From Pseudomonadota bacterium (GTDB lineage Bacteria; SZUA-182; DTGQ01): 6,872 nucleotides of DNA. The position numbers and the translations under genes were made by a program. This document shows, one piece after another, positions 1 through 6,237 of this stretch. The stretch covers positions 1 through 6,872 of the forward strand of contig JAUWIR010000248.1 of assembly GCA_030605265.1 (NCBI GenBank), given 5' to 3'. Each line of letters starts with the position of its first letter. Within the stretch, counting starts at the first letter, position 1. The notes under the pieces are model-generated. The model was not told the origin of the DNA. It made no database searches and worked only from the letters and a program-made list of their open reading frames with translations.

Positions 1-78
1 GATCACATTCCATCAATAGAAGAAAAAAATAAAACTTGTCCTCTGCCAAAGTGTTCGAATTAGAAAAAATGATAATAA

Positions 79-2658
79 CTATATCTTCACCCGAAGGAAG
101 GTTTTGTCAGAAATCCCGCCATATATTTCATGCCTTATAAAGGTTTCTTCCCCTTCGTCCCAACGGCCGCATTCAATCCGGCCATCACCCACTTTAGCGT
201 ATCTATACCAATTTTGCCCATCAAACATCCCTATTCCATGGCTTGTTCCAATCCACAACCTGCCTGCATCATCAAAACAAAGACCGTTTATCGTGTTACT
301 CACAAGACCATGTTGCATATCATATCTATTCCAGTTTTCTACACCATCAAAGGAATAGAGGGCCTCCCCATATGCTCCAAACCACATTTTCCGGCTATTA
401 TTCATAGCAATTGCATTTATTGAAAAATTCGATAAAGTCGCCCCCCAAGATGATTTCCACACCTTTTCAGCTTTTGGAGTTAAAGTAATATGGCCATCTC
501 CTCTATCAACGACATTTCTCATTGCGGCTAGAGTGAAACTCGATGAAGTGTCAAGATTAATAGTGGAAAAAATATGTGGATTTTCAACTATGATTACAGG
601 TTTTCTGCTGTCACGCTGAACAACAAGCTCTTTAGAAAGCTCATGCCCCATAAGATCAACCTGTGTTATTCTAATACGATTTTCACCTTCATGGAGGTTA
701 AGTCCCTGTGCTTCGAATTCACCATTGCTGAATACAGTTGCCGATATAATCTGGCAAGGGTTTTCTCTTTCCACTCTTACCTGGTAATCAATATTTTGAA
801 CTGTCCCCTTAATAGTAATACTGGAATTTTTGGTAATCTGCCACTGAGAGGGTGAGGTAATAGTAAATTCTCCTTCCTGTACGCTGTAATAAATAACTAA
901 GGGAGCAGATATAGTGTTGGTTTCATCCATCACGCGAATTATATTTTCACAAAGATTATCATCACATCGCAGGGTGTTCAGGGGTAATTGTGTGCTAAAG
1001 TAACCATTAGCCAGAGTGTCTACAGGCCTATTATTTACAGTTACTGAGCTGGAGTATTCAGATACCTTTCCTTCTATGGTAATTAATGGATCTGAAAATA
1101 TGATGCCATTGGGAATATTTCCATTTGGGTCATAATAATATACCTGTCCATCATTAATACCAGTAATTTTTATAGGCTGAGAAGTGGGGGGCCCTATGCT
1201 AAGACGCGAGTTTATCCAACTGCAAGGAAGAATGGATTTGTTTGAATTTCTTAACTCCATTTCTTCAAAGAGAAGGGCCGATCCTCCAATGGCAAGGGCC
1301 TCAAAGGTAACTTTAACCAGGAGGCCATCTCCATTATTGCCCAAAACACTTCCCTTTCTATTTAAGCCTATAACCAACTCGCCCTGCGCATTATTAATAA
1401 AGTATTCAAAATCAACATCTAATTCACTGAAAAATTCTCCTTTTTCCACCCTTTCAATTTTCAATACCTGTGGATTAAATTTTACGTGAAAAGGGGCGCC
1501 ATAGACATCGCAGGCAGTGGCAATGGTAATCTTAGCAGTAAACTTATTACTGGGATAAGCAGTAAAGATATTACCGGGGTTATATTCATTTCCATCAGGC
1601 AGATCTATTTTTACAAATGCTCTACCGGGGGTATTCCTCATGGACAGAGGTAGAGAATGCGGATGGTCGCCCCCAAAACCCATATTAATATGCTGAAGAT
1701 TGATTGCATCTCCGATTTTTAAATTTGCGATGGTTATCTTGCTGCCGCTGGTAGTAAAATCAATTCCCACAGGGCCTACGCTTTCTCTTGCTGAAAAACT
1801 GAGATTACCGCCGTTGACATTGATACTCTCCCGGCCATCGAACCCGACGACAGAGGCCTCGAAGGCCCCATCAGTGGTCAAATGGCCACTAAAGGTACAT
1901 TCGCCGTTACCCCCGGCAGTCCAATAAAGGTGCCATTGTCCCGGTATTGACTCCCATATATAAAATCGGCAGTCATCCTTAAATTCCGGTTTCCCATCGG
2001 TGTTTACTTTGCTCCAATCACATGCGCTTTCACACCAGACAAAGTAAGCTTTTCCTTCTTGCATCCAAAAATCTGTAATTCCATAGATTGGTGAGTAAGG
2101 CAACCACTGTCCCCAAACCCAATCTTGAACCAGGCTGCATGTGCCCCCCTGACCATTGATTTCTTGAAGGAATTCAGATGCCAAATAAGTTTCCCCCTTG
2201 ACAGGGCCCAAAAGGTTCATTCCGGGAGAGAGGGGAATGGAAAAAGAATGTATTCTTTCTCCTTGTAAAAGCAAACTTGATGGATATTTGCACCAAACAA
2301 AATAACCAGCTCCCTCTGCCAGAATAAAATCTTGATCTTCAGGCCCAGTATAATCTTGCCAATTGCCATTAATGCCTGTAATCCACTGTCGTACCACTGT
2401 ACAGCTACCACCTTCCCGGTTAATCCCGTTCATTAATTGGGAAGCAGTGTAAGGTGAATTGGTTTTTAAAGGAATATTGATCAGATTCCAGGCTGGAGCA
2501 AAGTTAAGGGTAAAGGTTTCCAGTGCATGGGAAGAGGAGAGGGCTAATACAAATAATATAAGGACAACACATGCAATAGTAAAGACCAAATGGACCAAAT
2601 AATATTCGTTTACACTTTTTATAGAGACTTTTTGACGCCTTAATGATGTTAGTTTCAT
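79..2658 (-). CDS. Secreted multidomain cohesin protein with Ig-like and truncated Reg_prop segments
   Basis: An 859-residue exported protein, probably a cell-surface scaffold or adhesin; I see no catalytic motif. A basic N-terminus leads into a hydrophobic stretch (about 21-41) and a likely signal-peptidase site after SHA (43-45). Residues 50-130 and 138-213 are two related modules (PAWNLINIPL / SPGMNLLGPV, then GG-S/T-C, ending G/A-YFVWC), each with a conserved Cys pair (C86/C123, C174/C209). Residues about 225-340 form a beta-rich domain I cannot name. Residues about 346-488 match a cohesin: a strand with FHVKFNPQVLKIERVEKGEF, then GDGLLVKVTFEA and a final G-S-LLFEEMEL strand. Residues about 495-592 and 597-682 look like Ig-like or glucodextranase-B-like domains. 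Residues 745-822 carry two Reg_prop repeats (RKMWFGAYGEALYSFDG, GRLWIGTSHGIGMFDG), far too few for a propeller. The start is supported by AAGGAGG five bases upstream. The gene is the last of three minus-strand genes, 237 bp after its upstream neighbour. No terminator or C-terminal anchor is visible. Confidence 0.93.
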   Translation of the reverse strand: MKLTSLRRQKVSIKSVNEYYLVHLVFTIACVVLILFVLALSSSHALETFTLNFAPAWNLINIPLKTNSPYTASQLMNGINREGGSCTVVRQWITGINGNWQDYTGPEDQDFILAEGAGYFVWCKYPSSLLLQGERIHSFSIPLSPGMNLLGPVKGETYLASEFLQEINGQGGTCSLVQDWVWGQWLPYSPIYGITDFWMQEGKAYFVWCESACDWSKVNTDGKPEFKDDCRFYIWESIPGQWHLYWTAGGNGECTFSGHLTTDGAFEASVVGFDGRESINVNGGNLSFSARESVGPVGIDFTTSGSKITIANLKIGDAINLQHINMGFGGDHPHSLPLSMRNTPGRAFVKIDLPDGNEYNPGNIFTAYPSNKFTAKITIATACDVYGAPFHVKFNPQVLKIERVEKGEFFSELDVDFEYFINNAQGELVIGLNRKGSVLGNNGDGLLVKVTFEALAIGGSALLFEEMELRNSNKSILPCSWINSRLSIGPPTSQPIKITGINDGQVYYYDPNGNIPNGIIFSDPLITIEGKVSEYSSSVTVNNRPVDTLANGYFSTQLPLNTLRCDDNLCENIIRVMDETNTISAPLVIYYSVQEGEFTITSPSQWQITKNSSITIKGTVQNIDYQVRVERENPCQIISATVFSNGEFEAQGLNLHEGENRIRITQVDLMGHELSKELVVQRDSRKPVIIVENPHIFSTINLDTSSSFTLAAMRNVVDRGDGHITLTPKAEKVWKSSWGATLSNFSINAIAMNNSRKMWFGAYGEALYSFDGVENWNRYDMQHGLVSNTINGLCFDDAGRLWIGTSHGIGMFDGQNWYRYAKVGDGRIECGRWDEGEETFIRHEIYGGISDKTFLRVKI

Positions 2659-2895
2659 TTTATCCTCCTTAAACCTCTGAACAAAGGAATAATATTATCA
2701 ATTTAAAATTTTTTAATTTTTTGGTAATTTTTTTATAAATATTTGATGACCAGCATTTTTCTATTAATAAATCCTACATGGCTGTCTTCATTTGGCTGGT
2801 ATCGTTTGGTATGGATTAATGAATGAGGAAGAGGAACGTAATTGTGTGGATAATGTAACAGTATAAAATATAGCTCATAGTCTAATTTTGATTTA

Positions 2896-3519
2896 CTATA
2901 TTACATACATATTTATTATCATCCAATTTACTGCTATCCAATCAAAGTTTACGGCCCCCTCTGGAACGTGTAAAGAATGAGTATGGGGTATCTCGCCAGG
3001 TCTGCCATGGCTATGAATTGGTAATTGGTTGCCGGAGAAGATATGATTATCGGAACCTAAAGCAACACGATCAACAAGATGTTTATGAGTGTGTAAAGGG
3101 CTGCCTCTGCCATGTTTATGTTTAACTTGGTTGCCGGAGAAGATATTTCTTGCCCTTACAGTAAAGTCAGTACTGCTTTTGTCAACCACATCTAAGATGA
3201 TTTCTACAGGGGAACCGATTGTTTGCACAAACACTTCTGGTATGAATGAGAAGGCTGTCTTAAAAGTTATTGTTACATCCTCGTTTCCATTCGTTGAACC
3301 TGATCCTGCCTGTATAAAATCGAAATTTTTTATTGTTAATTCCTTAGCTTCTTCTGCTTTTTCTGCGCTATTACATTTGCCGGCATGGTCTGACTTGACT
3401 GTATTTGGTATGGACTGCTCAAAAGCGAAACATCTATAACATATGATTAAACAAAATATTAATATTGCTATTGTAGAAACAATATTTATTATATAATCTT
3501 TTACATCTGCCCATAACAT
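2896..3519 (-). CDS. Membrane-anchored or secreted H-type-lectin-like protein with HxH histidine-rich insertion
   Basis: A 207-residue protein. Residues 10-30 are strongly hydrophobic (an uncleaved anchor or a signal peptide with possible cleavage after CFA, 30-32). Residues 61-124 resemble the H-type lectin fold: an F-D-F-I-Q-A-G-S-G start, DVTITFKTAFSFIPEVFV, a D-V-V-D turn and DFTVRARN, with the expected closing strand NFDWIAVN far away at 191-198. Between them lie two copies of a histidine-rich unit starting IFSGNQ (126-149 and 160-185). These carry H134-K-H136, H143-T-H145-K-H147, H169-S-H171, H179-T-H181 and H184. H-type lectins bind carbohydrate (N-acetylgalactosamine in snail agglutinin), and HxH motifs bind metal in phage T4 tail-fibre tips (gp37); applying either function here is inference. 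AAGGAGG lies eight bases upstream of the ATG. The gene sits between the dockerin gene (125 bp upstream) and the cohesin gene (237 bp downstream), so a shared surface role is plausible. A phage-fibre-derived protein is the main alternative. Confidence 0.88.
   Translation of the reverse strand: MLWADVKDYIINIVSTIAILIFCLIICYRCFAFEQSIPNTVKSDHAGKCNSAEKAEEAKELTIKNFDFIQAGSGSTNGNEDVTITFKTAFSFIPEVFVQTIGSPVEIILDVVDKSSTDFTVRARNIFSGNQVKHKHGRGSPLHTHKHLVDRVALGSDNHIFSGNQLPIHSHGRPGEIPHTHSLHVPEGAVNFDWIAVNWMIINMYVI
2965..3144 (-). repeat. Two-copy histidine-rich IFSGNQ repeat inside the lectin-like gene
   Basis: Unit 1 encodes residues 126-149 and unit 2 residues 160-185. Both read IFSGNQ, then H-x-HGR, then HTH-x-x-H or H-T-H-S-L-H. 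At DNA level TTGGTTGCCGGAGAAGATAT (plus strand) occurs at 3025-3044 and again at 3127-3146, a 102-base (34-codon) offset. CTGCCATG recurs at 3002 and 3107 (offset 105), which implies a one-codon indel between the units. Confidence 0.85.
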
Positions 3520-3644
3520 TTTAAAATCCTCCTTATTATTAATTATTATTATGCTTGACTTTTTAAGTTTTTAAGTTAAGGTAACACTACAGTGCCAATT
3601 TTATGATAACTCATTGTAATCTATAAAAAGAGTAAATTATCAGC

Positions 3645-4811
3645 TTAAGGAAATTTTTTCCCAAAACATCTTGCTACAGCTATCAAGTCCGGCATATCTA
3701 TACACCCACTTCCATTTATATCGCAGAGTGGATTATATCCAACATCTCCTTCTTTTAAGCCAAAACAAATTGCTATCATAATTAAATCTTGAATATCCAC
3801 AATATTATCATTATTAATATCCGCTCCTTTGCAGGATCCTATTACATATTTGCTTGTTTTAATATCTTCATAATTACCTACTATATCTTTAGAAAAGAAT
3901 TTAATAGTTGTGTTTTCGCTTATAAGAATTTGATCTGTATATATTTGGGTAGCTTCTGATAATTCATCAGGGATGCTTCCATCCAGGGTATAATAAATGA
4001 TAGCCGGCTCATTAGTATTAAGGGCAATATTCTGAGGTTGTGAATATGCGCCCCCTGCCGGATTTGTACTGGTTATTGGAGCATTTGTATCCGGATAAAT
4101 TGTAATAGCCGGGACTGGACTATCATTATTGGTTAAAAAGCATGCTGATTTGCATCCATCTTTAGTGATGATGTTAATATAAATATGATCATCAGTGGTT
4201 GAATAATCAAAAAATGTTTCATGGTTGCGGGTTCTAATATTGGCCAATTGTTTAAGCCAAAAAATTTGTTCAGAGGTGTCTATTCGATCTATAAATGAAA
4301 GGATAGCGGATTCACCGGGGTCTCCCTTGCCATCGGCATCTTTAAGAAAAATATATACCATGGCAACATTGTTATCCTGGATATCCAGATATCCTTGTGC
4401 CAAATCCTTTTCTACGGGGATAATAGAAGGCCCGGTTGTAACAGAATAATGAGTCCCTTGATTGGGATGAACTGTTTCTTCGGAGACTCCGGCAACGATA
4501 TCAAAATAATAAGTTGTTTCTGGATAAAGGCCGGAAATTGTTACATGATGCAAAATATCAGCAAGACCGGGCTCAATATCGTCATATGCTCTATTTACAA
4601 TATGGTTTGGGTCCTGCCCATAGATCACATATCCGGGTTGCTCCACCGTACTAACCCAGGAAACTGTAAATTGGCAATCAGTAATATTACTTTTCCATGG
4701 TCCGTAAATGTAGGCCGGTGTATTAGCCAAACTGTAAAAAGGAAAAATAAAATTGCATAAAAATATTCCTACACACAGAAAAAAAGGTTTAAAAAATGTA
4801 TTTTGTTGCAT
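3645..4811 (-). CDS. Secreted dockerin type I protein with Fn3-like and CHB_HEX_C-like domains
   Basis: A 388-residue exported protein. The signal peptide covers residues 1-29 (hydrophobic FFLCVGIFLCNFIFPF, likely cleavage after SLA). Residues about 31-126 look like a fibronectin III or purple-acid-phosphatase-N domain (FTVSWVST, YVIYG, VTISGLYPETTYYFDIVAG). Residues about 136-225 resemble carboxypeptidase-regulatory-like domains of surface proteins. Residues about 246-324 are CHB_HEX_C-like (PAGGAYSQPQNIALNTNEPA, IYYTLDGSIP, TTIKFFSKDIVGNYE). Residues 328-385 are a type I dockerin with two EF-hand-like calcium loops: D331-N333-D335-D339-D342 and D364-N366-S368-D372-D375. Each loop is followed by a helix ending in A-x-CFG. 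Dockerins bind cohesins, and the next-but-one gene encodes one. No enzyme domain is present, so the protein probably brings binding modules to a complex. The start at 4811 is chosen for its strong AAAGGAGGG six bases upstream and a compact signal peptide. An in-frame ATG at 4853 would add 14 residues and also has a weaker AGAGGG upstream. Confidence 0.92.
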   Translation of the reverse strand: MQQNTFFKPFFLCVGIFLCNFIFPFYSLANTPAYIYGPWKSNITDCQFTVSWVSTVEQPGYVIYGQDPNHIVNRAYDDIEPGLADILHHVTISGLYPETTYYFDIVAGVSEETVHPNQGTHYSVTTGPSIIPVEKDLAQGYLDIQDNNVAMVYIFLKDADGKGDPGESAILSFIDRIDTSEQIFWLKQLANIRTRNHETFFDYSTTDDHIYINIITKDGCKSACFLTNNDSPVPAITIYPDTNAPITSTNPAGGAYSQPQNIALNTNEPAIIYYTLDGSIPDELSEATQIYTDQILISENTTIKFFSKDIVGNYEDIKTSKYVIGSCKGADINNDNIVDIQDLIMIAICFGLKEGDVGYNPLCDINGSGCIDMPDLIAVARCFGKKFP

Positions 4812-4817
4812 TGGATA

Positions 4818-4826
4818 CCCTCCTTT
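4818..4826 (-). promoter_or_regulatory. Ribosome binding site deciding the dockerin gene start
   Basis: On the minus strand this reads AAAGGAGGG and lies six bases before the ATG at 4811. It is a near-perfect Shine-Dalgarno sequence and the main reason to prefer that start over the in-frame ATG at 4853. The two other minus-strand genes have AAGGAGG at 2664-2670 and 3528-3534 at similar spacing, so strong sites are the rule in this cluster. Confidence 0.75.
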
Positions 4827-5047
4827 TTTTATTTTTGCGTTACACATTAACATAGCTTCGCCCTCTCGATTACATATTGCAAATATCCTTTAGGAAATAC
4901 CTATAATTTTTAAGATTAATAATGCACTCAGTTTTCGACAGTTAGAAATGAGGTTTCTTAATTTATTTTAAATATTAAAACAGTTAGTTAAGATTAAGGT
5001 TGTGTAATATCAATTACTTATATAAAAATAAATAAAAACAAACAATT

Positions 5048-5078
5048 AGCTGTAATGATAGGTAGAGGATAAGTTCAC
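5048..5078 (+). repeat. Diverged upstream copy of the TPR-gene leader
   Basis: AGCTGTAATGATAGGTAGAG and the following GATAAGTTCAC match the sequence just before the TPR gene ATG (6203-6233) apart from one substitution and a few small indels. No intact reading frame follows this copy, so it may mark the start of a lost paralogue or one end of a duplicated segment. Confidence 0.45.
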
Positions 5079-5502
5079 AAATAATTTCCCCCAAGTTAAA
5101 TTCAACAAATGAATTATCAGCATTGGGCTTCTCCCTGTCCTCGATGAGCCCCTCTTCTGTCCGTTTAAGCAGGCTTCTTTTCTCATCTTGAGAGGTTTTG
5201 GGCGAGTTGATCTCGCCTCAATCCCCTTTGTCTGATCATTGCCTTTTCAAAATCAGATCATGTAATTTTCTGATCATTCATTGTTGCCATTACGAGCTGT
5301 GCGTTATTTTTTTTTGTCCCCTCATTTTTTATGTCGTAAATTAGTGAGTATTGGTAAATTTTTAATTACTTTTTGAAATTTTTTTTTTAAACTTCTTCAT
5401 TATTTTTTCTCGGGAATTACCCGGCCTGTAAGCTTGGCTAACTCTTGCTGGCTTGGTGTTCAATCTCCCCCCTTGCGGGGACGCAGTGGCATGATGCTAC
5501 GT

Positions 5503-5541
5503 AAGGGCAACTAAGGGCCATTTAAGGCAACCAAGGCCCCC
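5503..5541 (+). repeat. Four short degenerate AAGG(G)C repeats
   Basis: AAGGGCAACT, AAGGGCCATTT, AAGGCAACC and AAGGCCCCC follow one another at spacings of 10, 11 and 9 bases. They sit in a GC-richer patch and run into a CCCTTT-TCT-AAAGGG inverted repeat (5539-5553). Their function is unknown. Confidence 0.45.
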
Positions 5542-5830
5542 TTTTCTAAAGGGAATTTTTCACTATAAAAAAATATGTGGAAATATGCTTCGTTTCATGG
5601 TTATAATTAATTAAGTCGTTCATATTTATGACCAGCGAAATATCGTTTTTATTCAGACAAATGTGAGAAAAGTTAAGCACTTGAGGGTAAAAAAACCGTG
5701 GCTTATCAGATGATTTGCCCGAAATGACTTAAGAGGGCGCATACGGGTGTAAGTTTAGGTATTCTACCTCATTCCTTCGATACCAGTGATCCAGGCGCTG
5801 TAATAACAATTAGTTCTTGATTATCCCCTC

Positions 5831-5849
5831 CACGGGAATGACAGGGTTG
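5831..5849. repeat. Possible half copy of the palindromic repeat in inverse orientation
   Basis: CACGGGAATGACAGGGTTG resembles the reverse complement of the intact copy's left half and flank (CGCGGGAATGACGGTTTGG). Only one arm is present. The match is short, so it may be chance. Confidence 0.3.
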
Positions 5850-5851
5850 AG

Positions 5852-5920
5852 GCTGTTTTACCTGAACACCAAAACAGCTAACATCCCTAAGAGGAGAGTG
5901 TCTTAAAAAATAGAGGGATG
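5852..5920. other. Two consecutive inverted repeats
   Basis: GCTGTTTT (5852-5859) pairs perfectly with AAAACAGC (5871-5878) across an 11-base loop. CATCCCT (5882-5888) pairs with AGGGATG (5914-5920) across 25 bases. Neither is followed by a T run on the plus strand, so neither looks like an intrinsic terminator. Confidence 0.5.
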
Positions 5921-5940
5921 CGCGGTTAACATGGGCCAAT

Positions 5941-5990
5941 GAAAGGTTCAGGCAGAGATGCGCTTTCTAATCTCTCTACCTGATACTTTT
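5941..5990. other. Long imperfect inverted repeat or RNA hairpin candidate
   Basis: Three paired blocks are nested around a 10-base loop: AAAG/CTTT (5942-5945 with 5986-5989), TCAGG/CCTGA (5948-5952 with 5979-5983) and AGAGAT/ATCTCT (5954-5959 with 5970-5975). That gives 15 Watson-Crick pairs with small internal loops. It lies between the preceding inverted repeats and the intact palindrome. Confidence 0.5.
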
Positions 5991-6011
5991 AAGAAAGGGT
6001 GGGTCCAAACC

Positions 6012-6038
6012 GTCATTCCCGCGAAAGCGGGAATCCAG
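6012..6038. repeat. Dispersed palindromic repeat (dRS3/REP-like), intact copy
   Basis: The core ATTCCCGCGAAAGCGGGAAT at 6015-6034 is a perfect 8-bp inverted repeat around GAAA, flanked by GTC on the left and CCAG on the right. From memory, this palindrome is scattered in intergenic DNA of many bacteria and fits the neisserial dRS3 pattern ATTCCC-N8-GGGAAT. In RNA it would form a GNRA-capped hairpin. It lies about 200 bp upstream of the TPR gene. Confidence 0.75.
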
Positions 6039-6130
6039 GATTTTTAAGAATTTTTTGTCCCCAGCGACGACCGGGTTGACGAGGAAAGCGCTACCCGCTT
6101 TTGAACGTTGCCAATAACTCAGATGGACTC

Positions 6131-6150
6131 ATTTTCACGAAAGCTGGAAT
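6131..6150. repeat. Decayed copy of the same palindromic repeat
   Basis: ATTTTCACGAAAGCTGGAAT aligns without gaps to the intact core 116 bases upstream. The central CGAAAGC and the terminal GGAAT are kept; four positions differ, mostly in the stem arms, so pairing is largely lost. This fits an old, drifting copy. Confidence 0.5.
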
Positions 6151-6202
6151 AAAAAGTTTCGAGTAGGAAATTTTTAATAAATATGAGCGAATTAACCAAA
6201 TG

Positions 6203-6233
6203 AGCTGTAATCATAAAGGTTAGAGGAAGTCAC
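6203..6233 (+). repeat. TPR-gene leader, matching 5048-5078
   Basis: AGCTGTAATCATAAAGGTTA plus the following GAGGAAGTCAC includes the TPR gene's ribosome binding site (AGAGGA, 6222-6227). The similarity to 5048-5078 covers bases both before and across that site. Confidence 0.45.
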
Positions 6234-6237
6234 TAAA

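Larger units (their letters stand above)
4854..6237. other. About 1.4 kb stretch without an intact gene
   Basis: No convincing intact gene is present on either strand. From the left it holds the AT-rich upstream region of the dockerin gene, a diverged copy of the TPR-gene leader (5048-5078), and protein-like but start-less or interrupted frames (5014-5290 minus, 5677-5820 plus). Next come a GC-richer patch with small hairpins and short AAGG repeats (5411-5560), then a run of inverted repeats (5852-6101) that includes an ATTCCCGC/GCGGGAAT palindrome. Several poly-T runs occur near 5310-5410. I found no convincing sigma-70 promoter for either flanking gene, although one must lie here for the TPR gene. 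Confidence 0.7.

Noticed and set aside
1..78. Terminator after the cohesin gene
   Set aside because: T-rich runs are present on the minus strand, but no stable stem precedes them.
2777..2818. Tiny 13-codon plus-strand frame (MAVFIWLV) between the cohesin and lectin-like genes
   Set aside because: It has no Shine-Dalgarno sequence and is too short to support without other evidence.
3089..3439. Plus-strand open frame of 116 codons opposite the lectin-like gene
   Set aside because: It is the complement of a coding region with clear lectin-like motifs, a signal segment and a strong ribosome binding site on the minus strand; the plus frame has no recognisable motif.
3582..3598. Sigma-54-like TTGGCAC upstream of the lectin-like gene (minus strand)
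   Set aside because: The -24 half fits, but the required GC at the -12 half is absent (TGTTA instead of TTGCA-like).
4395..4760. Plus-strand open frame of 121 codons opposite the dockerin gene
   Set aside because: It lies wholly inside the Fn3-like and middle-domain coding sequence on the other strand and shows no domain or good ribosome binding site.
79..4811. A true cellulosome locus
   Set aside because: Only one cohesin and one dockerin are visible, with no glycoside hydrolase, cellulose-binding module or S-layer anchor, so the name would overstate the evidence.
5539..5560. CCCTTT-TCT-AAAGGG-AATTTTT as an intrinsic terminator
   Set aside because: The stem is short and AT-rich, the loop is only three bases, and no plus-strand gene ends upstream of it.
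5725..5727. TGA read as selenocysteine
   Set aside because: There is no convincing start, no recognisable selenoprotein family and no clear SECIS-type hairpin just downstream; a decayed codon or chance is simpler.
5939..5983. Tiny 14-codon plus-strand frame starting MKGSGRD
   Set aside because: It has no ribosome binding site and coincides with the imperfect hairpin; nothing supports translation.
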